This document shows positions 1 to 6,528 of a stretch of DNA of 12,005 bases, in pieces. Each line of letters starts with the position of its first letter. Position 1 is the stretch's first letter. The translations under genes were made by a program, and so were the position numbers. This stretch comes from Candidatus Bathyarchaeota archaeon JdFR-04. GTDB lineage: Archaea > Thermoproteota > Bathyarchaeia > Bathyarchaeales > UBA233. The notes beneath the pieces are model-generated. The model was not told the DNA's origin and made no database searches. It was given only the letters and a program-made list of their open reading frames with translations. The stretch lies in contig MTLR01000030.1 of assembly GCA_002010925.1 (NCBI GenBank), forward strand, positions 1-12,005, written 5' to 3'.

Positions 1-747
1 GTTTTCCGGAACCTGAACGGCTCCTGGAAGGATGGCGTCTGAGACTATATCTGCTTTTGAGACATGTTCTATGTCTGGGCCTTCCAGCCTATACCCCATT
101 CGGTCCGACTCCGCGGTTATCGTGTAAGGGTTGGAAAGGAAGTTTTCTACACCTTTTTCTGTGAATGCTTCTTTCTGCGGTCCGAGTATAACGTGGGCTG
201 TATATTCTTTCGGATAATTCGGTATCAACTCTTCTGGCAGCTTCAACTCCATGTTTGGGGCTTTTACCCCATTAAATCCGTGGATTATGTCTCCAGCTTG
301 CAGTGGTTTCCCGTTTATTCCGCCAAATTCCCCTCTTGTGTATGTGGAACGGCTTCCAAGCACTTTGGGGGCATTTATTCCTCCCCTTACCGCTAGGTAA
401 GCGCGACATCCACTTCGGGGCATTTCAAAGCTGATTATGTCACCTTTGTTTATCCTTATTGTTTGCCACAGGGATGCTTTCTCATCGTTTATTCTTGGGG
501 TTAAGTCCGCGCCAGTTATGGCTATTTCCGTGTCCGTTAATGCTCTGAGTTCAGGCCCTATGAGGGTTATTTCCAGTGTTGCGGCGTTCGGATGATTAGC
601 CACCAAGAGGTTGGCTGCTACATGCGAAAAGGTATCCATGGCCCCAGATATAGGTATGCCCTGTCGTAGGTAGCCGTATCTGCCTAAATCTTGAATGGTT
701 GTGAAAGCTCCGGGTTTTACTACGCTGAAAACCCTCACTTGCTTCAC
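1..747 (-). CDS. pxpC: 5-oxoprolinase subunit C (PxpC/KipA, biotin-dependent carboxyltransferase-like), partial
   Basis: PxpC works with PxpA and PxpB in ATP-dependent hydrolysis of 5-oxoproline to L-glutamate in the cytoplasm. I translated the minus strand by hand: 249 codons are open to the left edge, so the C-terminus is missing. Family marks include the N-terminal KPGAFTTIQDLGRYGY, the GIPISGAMD segment, an AITGAD motif, the AYLAVRGGI stretch, GSRSTYTRGEFGG and a late SDRMGYRLEGP block. Full-length members are roughly 300-330 residues, so about 60-80 residues lie outside. The GTG chosen as start overlaps the pxpB stop by 4 bases (GTGA), typical of translational coupling; a second GTG three codons downstream is an alternative. 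It is the last visible gene of the minus-strand pxpABC operon. Family assignment is firm; the exact start is less so. Confidence 0.93.
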   Translation of the reverse strand, partial: MKQVRVFSVVKPGAFTTIQDLGRYGYLRQGIPISGAMDTFSHVAANLLVANHPNAATLEITLIGPELRALTDTEIAITGADLTPRINDEKASLWQTIRINKGDIISFEMPRSGCRAYLAVRGGINAPKVLGSRSTYTRGEFGGINGKPLQAGDIIHGFNGVKAPNMELKLPEELIPNYPKEYTAHVILGPQKEAFTEKGVENFLSNPYTITAESDRMGYRLEGPDIEHVSKADIVSDAILPGAVQVPEN

Positions 748-1442
748 TTTTCCGCTTTGAGTTTTTCAAACTCTCGTTCCGTTATGGGCTTGAATTTGAC
801 AGTGTCTCCGGGTTTCAGAAGGGTTGGCGGCTGTTTAAACGGGTCAAAAAGTTTGAGCGGGGTTCTCCCTATTATTTGCCATCCGCCCGGTGCTTCGCAT
901 GGATAAATCCCGGTTTGTTTTTCAGCTATGCCCACAGAGCCTGCTGGAACTCGTATCCTAGGGGTTTTTAGGCGAGGTGTGGCTATTGTATCGTCAACAA
1001 CTCCCAAGTAGGGGAAGCCGGCGACAAATCCTATCATGTATACCCGGTAAGGCTTCGCCGAATGTATATGTATAACTTCTTCTTCAGTTAAACCATGAGT
1101 TTCAGCCACATTTTTCAAGTCTGGACCGTATTTGCCACCATAAACAACCGGAATAACCTTTTTCTTTACCCTTTCCTCCTTAAAGACCGTTTGCGGTATG
1201 GAGTTTTCCAGATCCCTTATTTGGAATACCAGTTCCTCGTAGGAGATCTTAAGCGGGTTATAACGGATTAGGAGCGACCTGTAGGTTGGAACGCATTCTT
1301 CAATGCCACTTATCTCCTTTTGTGCTAGGGCTTGGTCCAAGGCTAGGACTTTCCTATTTATTTCCAAGTCGATTCTGTCGCCGAACTCAACTATTAAGGC
1401 GTCGTCGCCGAAAGGTAAGTACCGAGGAGGCTTTGTTTCCAG
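744..1442 (-). CDS. pxpB: 5-oxoprolinase subunit B (PxpB/KipI)
   Basis: PxpB is the partner of PxpC in the 5-oxoprolinase complex; bacterial KipI is also known as an inhibitor of sporulation kinase KinA. The body is clearly PxpB: GFPYLGVVDD, a TPRLKTPRIRVPAGSVGIA stretch, GIYPCEAPGGWQIIGRTP, LFDPFKQPPTLLKPGD. The only standard in-frame start is a TTG at 1367, which gives 207 residues and loses the conserved N-terminal strand. In-frame sequence upstream (1368-1427) reads PRYLPFGDDALIVEFGDRID, the family's normal N-terminus, and it stays open to a stop at 1485-1487. No ATG, GTG or TTG occurs in that extension. The one near-cognate codon with a Shine-Dalgarno is CTG at 1442-1440, with GAGGTG at 1453-1448 and a 5-base spacer. 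I therefore place the start there (232 residues, close to family length). It lies 28 bases after the pxpA stop. Family certain; start inferred. Confidence 0.9.
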   Translation of the reverse strand: METKPPRYLPFGDDALIVEFGDRIDLEINRKVLALDQALAQKEISGIEECVPTYRSLLIRYNPLKISYEELVFQIRDLENSIPQTVFKEERVKKKVIPVVYGGKYGPDLKNVAETHGLTEEEVIHIHSAKPYRVYMIGFVAGFPYLGVVDDTIATPRLKTPRIRVPAGSVGIAEKQTGIYPCEAPGGWQIIGRTPLKLFDPFKQPPTLLKPGDTVKFKPITEREFEKLKAEK

Positions 1443-1470
1443 CTTCCCACCTCTTTGGGGGCATGCCCAA

Positions 1471-2244
1471 TTATAGGAAGGAGCTTACCGGGATAACTTG
1501 GATGCCTGCTTTTAAAAGCGCCTTTTTGAGGCTTTCAGCGACTTTTCCAGCGTCGGGAGTATCGCCATGAATACATATGGTGTGAACTTCGCCAAGCTGA
1601 ATCGTTTCCCCATTTATTGTTTCAACTGTTCCCTCTCTGGCCATTTGGATCACTCTTTTGGCAATAGCTTGAATGTCTGTTATCAGCGCGTTCGGTTTCC
1701 TCCTGGAAACTAAAGTTCCATCTGGATTGTACGCTCTGTCAGCGAAGGCTTCATAAGCTACTTGCATTTTTGCTTTTCTAGCGGCTTCCGCCATTGCGGA
1801 TTTAGGCGGGGCAAAAACTATCAGGTTTGGGCTGTATGCTTTTATTGCTTGAACAGCGGCTTGGGCTGTTTCGTCATCTCTTGCTGCTTTGTTATAGAGG
1901 GCCCCATGGAGTTTTACATGTTGAAGTTCTATCCCCAAAGTTTTTGCAAAGCCATGAACTGCGCTTATTTGGTATATTAAGTAGTTTCTAATTTCCTCGG
2001 TGGTCAAGCCCATTTCCCTTCTTCCAAATCCCATTAGGTCAGGGTTAGACGGATGAGCTCCTATGGCTACTTTGAACTTTTTTGCAAGCCGCAGAGTTTT
2101 TGCTATTGTTACAGGGTCTCCAGCATGGAATCCGCATGCTACGTTTGCAGAGGTTATGTGGGGCATTATGGCTTCATCGTTTCCCTTCATGAAGGCTCCG
2201 TATCCCTCGCCCAAGTCACAGTTTATATCCATTTTTGTTTTCAA
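1471..2244 (-). CDS. pxpA: 5-oxoprolinase subunit A (PxpA, LamB/YcsF family)
   Basis: PxpA belongs to the LamB/YcsF family, whose members hydrolyse 5-oxoproline to glutamate together with PxpBC and ATP. The 257-residue translation carries the diagnostic blocks in order: DINCDLGEGYG (about 6-16), SANVACGFHAGDP (about 32-44), GAHPSNPDLMGFGRREM, HVKLHGALYN, FADRAYNPDGTLVSRRKPNA and a C-terminal ICIHGDTPDA. Length matches the usual 245-255. The frame begins with TTG at 2244; an ATG 12 bases further in (2232) gives MDINCDLGEG, which resembles most family N-termini, so the start could be either. A G-run (GGGGG, about 12 bases before the TTG) is a weak Shine-Dalgarno. It is the first gene of pxpABC, divergent from the hdr-kor operon. 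Glutamate produced here is one step from 2-oxoglutarate, the likely substrate of the divergent operon. Confidence 0.95.
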   Translation of the reverse strand: MKTKMDINCDLGEGYGAFMKGNDEAIMPHITSANVACGFHAGDPVTIAKTLRLAKKFKVAIGAHPSNPDLMGFGRREMGLTTEEIRNYLIYQISAVHGFAKTLGIELQHVKLHGALYNKAARDDETAQAAVQAIKAYSPNLIVFAPPKSAMAEAARKAKMQVAYEAFADRAYNPDGTLVSRRKPNALITDIQAIAKRVIQMAREGTVETINGETIQLGEVHTICIHGDTPDAGKVAESLKKALLKAGIQVIPVSSFL

Positions 2245-2283
2245 AAGGTTGTTAATCCCCCTTTTGATGAAGTGGTTTTCAAG

Positions 2284-2294
2284 AGTATATTTGT
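2284..2294 (-). promoter_or_regulatory. Candidate TATA box for pxpABC (proximal)
   Basis: Minus strand reads AAATATAC in an AT-rich setting, about 40-50 bases before the pxpA start. A start site some 25 bases downstream would fall near 2262 and give a leader of roughly 20-30 bases. A second, better-looking minus-strand TATAAAAG lies further up (2347-2354). Pattern match only. Confidence 0.35.
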
Positions 2295-2332
2295 TTAGCG
2301 CTATTGTGAACTGTGGGGTTGTGTAGAAACCC

Positions 2333-2346
2333 TTTACATTTGTAAA
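2333..2346. promoter_or_regulatory. Candidate operator: 6-2-6 inverted repeat in the divergent promoter
   Basis: TTTACA-TT-TGTAAA is a perfect 6-base dyad with a 2-base centre. It ends two bases before the TTTATATT element that faces the hdr-kor operon, so it sits at the BRE position for that promoter. Read the other way, it lies between the minus-strand TATAAAAG and its expected start site. This is a usual position for an archaeal dimeric regulator that could act on both operons. No regulator gene is next to it; function is inferred. Confidence 0.4.
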
Positions 2347-2358
2347 CTTTTATATTTG
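2347..2358. promoter_or_regulatory. TATA-like element readable in both directions (hdr-kor and pxp operons)
   Basis: Plus strand CTTTTATATTTG matches an archaeal TATA box; the expected start site is near 2376-2382, leaving a leader of about 55-60 bases before the GTG at 2436. The minus strand of the same bases reads ATATAAAAG, also a good TATA box, pointing at pxpA with a leader of about 80-95 bases. A second plus-strand candidate, CCTATAAAGG, lies at 2368-2377. Which is used cannot be told from sequence. Confidence 0.45.
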
Positions 2359-2435
2359 TCCCCCTGCCTATAAAGGAAGGTTGGGGGGTTTCAGAAACGT
2401 CATCTGCAGTTGCAGAGGAAAGCTTAGAAACGATT

Positions 2436-3812
2436 GTGAATTTTGAAAAGCTTAAGGACTGCTTTGAATGTGGTATATGCACCGCAAGTTGTCCAGTCCA
2501 TGAACTTTTAAACGGCTATTATAACCCTAGGGTCCTGCTTGAAAAGCTGTTTCTGAAAAGAAGCGGCATACTGCACGAAGAGGAGCTTTGGCTCTGCGCA
2601 TGGTGTTATGGCTGTTATAAACGTTGCCCCCAAAGGTTAAGGCCGCCTGAAATATTCCATGAAGCCAAAAACCTGGCCATAAAACAAGGCATAACTCAAC
2701 CTCTAAAGAAGGCTTTAGCAAAAATCTTTAATGAAATTCCCCTCCCCCTAATCACCCTCTACCTATGTTTTCATCCCGAAAGAGCTGGAATAGACCGTCA
2801 GCTATTAGAGTCCTTAATTAAAGAGGCTTACGAGAAGGTTCTGAGCGAAATCGCTAAAACGGAAGAACATTTGGACAAGAAAGTTGCTGTTATAGGTGCC
2901 GGTCCAGCCGGGCTGTCGCTTACTTATGAGCTGACTCGTAAGGGTTACCCAGTAACGGTTTTTGAAGCGTTTCCAGAACCCGGTGGAATGCTTCGCAGCT
3001 GCATACCCAAGTTTAGGCTTCCCCGCGAAGTTTTAGACATGGAAATTCAGCGCCTGCAGTACCTAGGCGTGGAGATCCGAACAAACATTAGGGTTGGAGA
3101 AGAATATGCCTTTCAAAGGATATGGGATGAAGGCTACCGAGCCGTTTTCGTCGCGGCCGGGGCTCATAAATGCCGGGAGCTTCGAGTGGAAGGCGCAGAG
3201 TTGAATGGTGTTGTTCACGCATTAGAATTCCTTTCTAGGGCCAATTCTGAGGAGCCTTTCCGCGTAGGCGAAAAGGTTGTGGTGATCGGCGGTGGAAACG
3301 TGGCTGTGGACGCTGCTAGAACCGCTTTGAGACAGGGCGGAAAGGAAGTTACGGTTCTCTATCGAAGATCAAGATATGAGATGCCTGCCATCCCATGGGA
3401 GGTTTCTGAAGCCGAGGGAGAAGGGGTAAAAATTGAGTTTCAAGTTGCGCCTTTGCGGTTCTTAGGCGATAACGGTAAACTTAGAGCTGTAGAATGCGTT
3501 AGAACAGAGCTGGGCGAACCAGATAAGTCTGGAAGAAGGAAACCCATCCCTATTGAAGGTTCAGAGTTCATTAAAGAGGCCGACACGGCGATTCTTGCCA
3601 TAGGCGAATCGCCGGACGTTTCCTTCCTACCAAGAGAAGTTGAACTGAACGTTGACGGAACTGTCTGGGTAAACCCGCTGACCATGGAAACAACAATGAA
3701 AGGTGTTTTCGCTGGAGGCGACGTAGTAACAGGACCCGCCACTGTTATTGAAGCAATCCTTGCTGGTAAACGAGCCGCTAATTCAATTATAGAGTACCTG
3801 AAAGAGGTATGA
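2436..3812 (+). CDS. HdrC-like ferredoxin domain fused to a GltD-like FAD/NAD(P)-dependent oxidoreductase
   Basis: A cytoplasmic electron-transfer flavoprotein of 458 residues. The N-terminus has two [4Fe-4S] motifs of the HdrC kind: C9-x2-C12-x2-C15-x3-C19-P and C54-x2-C57-x2-C60-x3-C64-P. After a linker comes a glutamate-synthase-small-subunit-like (GltD/NfnB type) two-dinucleotide fold: FAD GxGxxG at 154-159 followed by EPGGMLRSCIPKFRLP, an NAD(P) site GGGNVA at 285-290 followed by VLYRRSRYEMPA, and the closing FAD motif AGGDVVTGPATVIEA near 426-440. No GltB partner is present. It heads the hdr-kor operon, 7 bases before the HdrA gene, and probably exchanges electrons between NAD(P)H and the Fe-S clusters of the HdrA or Kor subunits. 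The start is GTG with only a distant GAGG; the frame stays open upstream to 2346 with protein-like sequence but no other standard start. Domain content is sure; electron acceptor and pyridine nucleotide specificity are inference. Confidence 0.9.
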   Translation: MNFEKLKDCFECGICTASCPVHELLNGYYNPRVLLEKLFLKRSGILHEEELWLCAWCYGCYKRCPQRLRPPEIFHEAKNLAIKQGITQPLKKALAKIFNEIPLPLITLYLCFHPERAGIDRQLLESLIKEAYEKVLSEIAKTEEHLDKKVAVIGAGPAGLSLTYELTRKGYPVTVFEAFPEPGGMLRSCIPKFRLPREVLDMEIQRLQYLGVEIRTNIRVGEEYAFQRIWDEGYRAVFVAAGAHKCRELRVEGAELNGVVHALEFLSRANSEEPFRVGEKVVVIGGGNVAVDAARTALRQGGKEVTVLYRRSRYEMPAIPWEVSEAEGEGVKIEFQVAPLRFLGDNGKLRAVECVRTELGEPDKSGRRKPIPIEGSEFIKEADTAILAIGESPDVSFLPREVELNVDGTVWVNPLTMETTMKGVFAGGDVVTGPATVIEAILAGKRAANSIIEYLKEV

Positions 3813-3819
3813 AAACGAT

Positions 3820-6243
3820 ATGAGCGTTGAAGTTAAGCCTGAAAGCGAGGAAATCCGCATAGGAGTCTACGTTTGCCATTGCGGACTAAACATCGCTGGT
3901 TCCGTAGACTGCGCCGAAGTAGCAGAATTCGCTTCTAAGCTTCCCTACGTGGTTTTAGCCAAAGACATGCGTTATACGTGCTCTGACCAAGGGCAGGACA
4001 CGATTAAGCAGGACATAAAAGAGTACGGGCTTAACCGAGTTGTTGTGGCCTCCTGCTCTCCACGTCTTCATGAACCAACCTTCCGAAGGGCATGCGAGGA
4101 AGCAGGGCTAAACAAGTATCTTTTCGAGATGGCGAACATCCGTGAACATTGCAGTTGGGTTCACCTACATAATCGCCAAGAAGCCACCGAAAAGGCTAAA
4201 GAACTTGTTAAGATGGCTGTCATGCGAGCCGCCAGGCTTCAACCAGCCGTAGAAAAGGAGGTCCCAATAAGGCCTGAAGCCTTAGTCATAGGCGGAGGCG
4301 TAGCCGGAATTCAAGCAGCCCTGGACTTGGCTGACACTGGCTATCACGTTTACCTCGTGGAGAAGGAGCCAAGCATAGGCGGAAGAATGGCTCAGCTTGA
4401 CAAAACCTTCCCCACAATGGACTGTTCCATATGCATCCTAGCGCCAAAAATGTCGGATGTTGGGCGTCACCCTAACATAACACTGCTAACTTACAGCGAA
4501 ATAGTAGACGTTAAAGGCTACATAGGGAACTTCAAGGTCAAAGTGCTGAAGAAACCACGATACGTGACAGAGGATTGCACTGCATGCGGCGACTGCTCAA
4601 AGGTTTGCCCAATGATTGCGCCTAACGAATTCGACATAGGCTTAGCCATTAGACATGCTATTTATGCGCCGTTCGCACAAGCAGTACCATCTACCTACGT
4701 GGTCGACCGAGAACTATGCCTCAACAAGGAAGGCATAGTGGTATGCGACAAATGCGTAAAAGCCTGCGAACGCCAAGCCATAAACTTCGAAATGAAACCT
4801 GAAGAAATCGAACTTGAAGTAGGCACTATAATAGTGGCCATAGGCGCAGAAGTTTTTGACCCATCCACCATCCCCCACTATGGATATGGACGATATCCAA
4901 ACGTAATAACCTCTCTAGAATTCGAGCGTCTAATAAACGCTGGCGGGCCATCCGGTGGGAAACTCCTAAGACCAAGCGACATGAAGATCCCCAAAACAGT
5001 AGCCTTCGTTCAATGCGTTGGCTCCCGCTCCGAGAAAACCGGAAAAACCTACTGCAGTAACGTTTGCTGCATGAACACCATAAAAGACGCATTACTGATA
5101 AAGGAGCACTGGCCGGAAACCCAGATATACGTTTTCTACGTTGACATTCGAGCCTTCGGAAAGGGCTTCGAAGATCTATACCGCCGAGCCAAAAAGGGAG
5201 GTGTAATTTTCATCCGCGGTTTGCCAGCTCAAATCATTGAAGATAAGAAAACCCGCAGCCTGTGGCTCATAGGTGAGAACACGCTCCAAAAGGAATTATA
5301 CAAAATCCATGTGGAAATGGCTATTCTATCCATAGGCTTGGAACCGCGGAAGGAAACCGAACTGATCCAAAAGCTTTTAACCCTTTCCAGAACCCCTGAC
5401 GGCTTTTTCATGGAGGCCCATCCCAAGTTACGACCAGTCGACGCGGCTACTGGCGGAATATTTTTCGCTGGGTGCGCCGAAGCGCCAAAGGACATTAAAG
5501 ACAGCGTAACTCAGGCAAGCGCATCAGCCGCCCGTGCTGGCATCTTGATGGCAAAGAGAAAGGTTACAGTTGAAGCCCTAACCCCCATATGGATTCCGGA
5601 AAAATGTAAAGCCTGCGGCCTATGCGTGAAAGTTTGCCCCTATAACGCCATAAAACTTGACGAAAAAAGCAAGAAGATCGAAATAGTTGAGGCTGCATGC
5701 GCTGGCTGCGGCACTTGCGGCGCTGAGTGCCCGTTTGGAGCATTAATTATGCGCCATTTCACGGATGAGCAGATATTCGCCCAGATAGACGCTGCAACAG
5801 AGATCAATGCGGACAAAAAGATAGTTGCCTTCTGCTGCAATTGGTGCTCTTACGCGGGTGCAGACTTCGCTGGGGTAAGCCGAATGCAGTATCCCGAAAA
5901 CGTTAGGATAATCCGAACAATGTGCTCCGGAAGAGTAGCACCAAAATTCGTGGAGAGAGCCTTCGCTCGAGGCGCCGCAGCTGTCCTTGTCTCAGGCTGC
6001 CACCTCGGAGACTGCCATTACATAAACGCAAACTACCAAACCAAAAAACGCATAGAAAAACTATGGAAGAAGATGGAGAAAGCTGGACTAAATAAAGAAA
6101 GGCTCCAGCTAGCGTGGATAAGCGCAGCTGAAGGCGAAAAATTTGCATCCAAAATCCGTGAAATGCAAGCCATCATAGAAGGCATAACCCCTGAAGAAAT
6201 CGAGAAGGCCAAAAAGCTGTTCGAAAAAGCCTTGGAGCCGTGA
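3820..6243 (+). CDS. HdrA-MvhD fusion: heterodisulfide reductase subunit A-like iron-sulfur flavoprotein
   Basis: An 807-residue HdrA-type flavoprotein. Order: N-terminal VCHCGLNIAG segment (C19, C21); FAD Rossmann motif GGGVAG (158-163); the HdrA hallmark FPTMDCSICILAPKM (197-211) with GRHPNI following; an inserted ferredoxin motif C253-x2-C256-x2-C259-x3-C263-P; another cysteine group C309, C312, C316; a C-terminal two-[4Fe-4S] ferredoxin (C596/C599/C602/C606 and C627/C630/C633/C637); and a terminal MvhD/FrhD-like domain with CCNWCSYAGAD (672-682), C702 and SGCHLGDCHY (725-734). In methanogens HdrA bifurcates electrons and MvhD passes them from a hydrogenase or formate dehydrogenase. Here no HdrB (no CCG domains), hydrogenase or F420 gene is visible, so heterodisulfide reduction is not supported. 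The ATG start follows the previous stop by 7 bases, and the ferredoxin gene follows 5 bases later. Likely an electron-bifurcating or relaying hub for the Kor enzyme; the partner carriers are unknown. Confidence 0.94.
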   Translation: MSVEVKPESEEIRIGVYVCHCGLNIAGSVDCAEVAEFASKLPYVVLAKDMRYTCSDQGQDTIKQDIKEYGLNRVVVASCSPRLHEPTFRRACEEAGLNKYLFEMANIREHCSWVHLHNRQEATEKAKELVKMAVMRAARLQPAVEKEVPIRPEALVIGGGVAGIQAALDLADTGYHVYLVEKEPSIGGRMAQLDKTFPTMDCSICILAPKMSDVGRHPNITLLTYSEIVDVKGYIGNFKVKVLKKPRYVTEDCTACGDCSKVCPMIAPNEFDIGLAIRHAIYAPFAQAVPSTYVVDRELCLNKEGIVVCDKCVKACERQAINFEMKPEEIELEVGTIIVAIGAEVFDPSTIPHYGYGRYPNVITSLEFERLINAGGPSGGKLLRPSDMKIPKTVAFVQCVGSRSEKTGKTYCSNVCCMNTIKDALLIKEHWPETQIYVFYVDIRAFGKGFEDLYRRAKKGGVIFIRGLPAQIIEDKKTRSLWLIGENTLQKELYKIHVEMAILSIGLEPRKETELIQKLLTLSRTPDGFFMEAHPKLRPVDAATGGIFFAGCAEAPKDIKDSVTQASASAARAGILMAKRKVTVEALTPIWIPEKCKACGLCVKVCPYNAIKLDEKSKKIEIVEAACAGCGTCGAECPFGALIMRHFTDEQIFAQIDAATEINADKKIVAFCCNWCSYAGADFAGVSRMQYPENVRIIRTMCSGRVAPKFVERAFARGAAAVLVSGCHLGDCHYINANYQTKKRIEKLWKKMEKAGLNKERLQLAWISAAEGEKFASKIREMQAIIEGITPEEIEKAKKLFEKALEP

Positions 6244-6248
6244 CATAA

Positions 6249-6527
6249 ATGCCTGTTAGAATTTGGCGAAAACCCCTAGACCTAGAGAAGGCGAAGCCAC
6301 CGAGAGGAGAGATCCACATAATCAAGGATAGGTGCAAGGGATGTGGCTACTGCATCGAATACTGCCCAAGAAGGGTCCTAGAAGAATCGGATGAAATAAA
6401 CAAACGGGGTGTGCACCCGCCAAAGGTGGAGGAAGAATCAAAATGCGTTGTCTGCAGCTTCTGTACTGCAGTATGTCCCGACTTCGCAATTTTTGTAGTA
6501 GAAAAACCGTGTGAAGGAGGATGTTAA
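6249..6527 (+). CDS. korD: 2-oxoacid:ferredoxin oxidoreductase delta subunit (ferredoxin, KorD)
   Basis: A 92-residue two-cluster ferredoxin, the delta subunit of a four-subunit 2-oxoacid:ferredoxin oxidoreductase. It carries electrons from the TPP/Fe-S core to external ferredoxin. Motif one is C29-x2-C32-x2-C35-x3-C39-P (KGCGYCIEYCPRRVL); motif two is C66-x2-C69-x2-C72-x3-C76-P. Two further cysteines close the protein in a CEGGC tail, which I do not assign to a cluster. The spacer between motifs, about 26 residues, is longer than in clostridial ferredoxins and usual for KorD. The ATG start is 5 bases after the HdrA stop, and its stop is 1 base before korA; the D-A-B-C order is the common archaeal arrangement. 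It might also serve as the contact for the two flavoproteins upstream (inference). Confidence 0.93.
   Translation: MPVRIWRKPLDLEKAKPPRGEIHIIKDRCKGCGYCIEYCPRRVLEESDEINKRGVHPPKVEEESKCVVCSFCTAVCPDFAIFVVEKPCEGGC
6514..6520 (+). promoter_or_regulatory. Shine-Dalgarno that fixes the korA start
   Basis: AAGGAGG inside the last codons of korD sits 8 bases before the ATG at 6529. The frame could also be opened at a GTG at 6511, but that would place the motif inside the gene, so the ATG is the better start. Confidence 0.75.
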
Positions 6528-6528
6528 A

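Noticed and set aside
64..396. Open plus-strand frame of 110 codons at the left end
   Set aside because: It is the antisense shadow of pxpC, whose minus-strand translation matches the KipA/PxpC family throughout.
1286..1570. Plus-strand frame bridging the pxpA-pxpB junction
   Set aside because: Low-complexity arginine- and leucine-rich translation, antisense to two well-supported genes and with no ribosome-binding site.
2381..2390. G-run (TTGGGGGGTT) as an origin or G-quadruplex element
   Set aside because: A single G tract cannot form an intramolecular quadruplex, and no other origin signature is nearby.
2436..3812. Glutamate synthase small subunit (gltD) proper
   Set aside because: The flavin/NAD(P) half is GltD-like, but no gltB is adjacent and the N-terminal clusters look HdrC-like; the locus context is Hdr-Kor.
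3820..6243. Annotation as part of a methanogenic CoB-CoM heterodisulfide reductase
   Set aside because: No HdrB, no CCG domains and no methanogenesis genes in view; the neighbours are Kor subunits, so only the HdrA-like electron-transfer role is supported.
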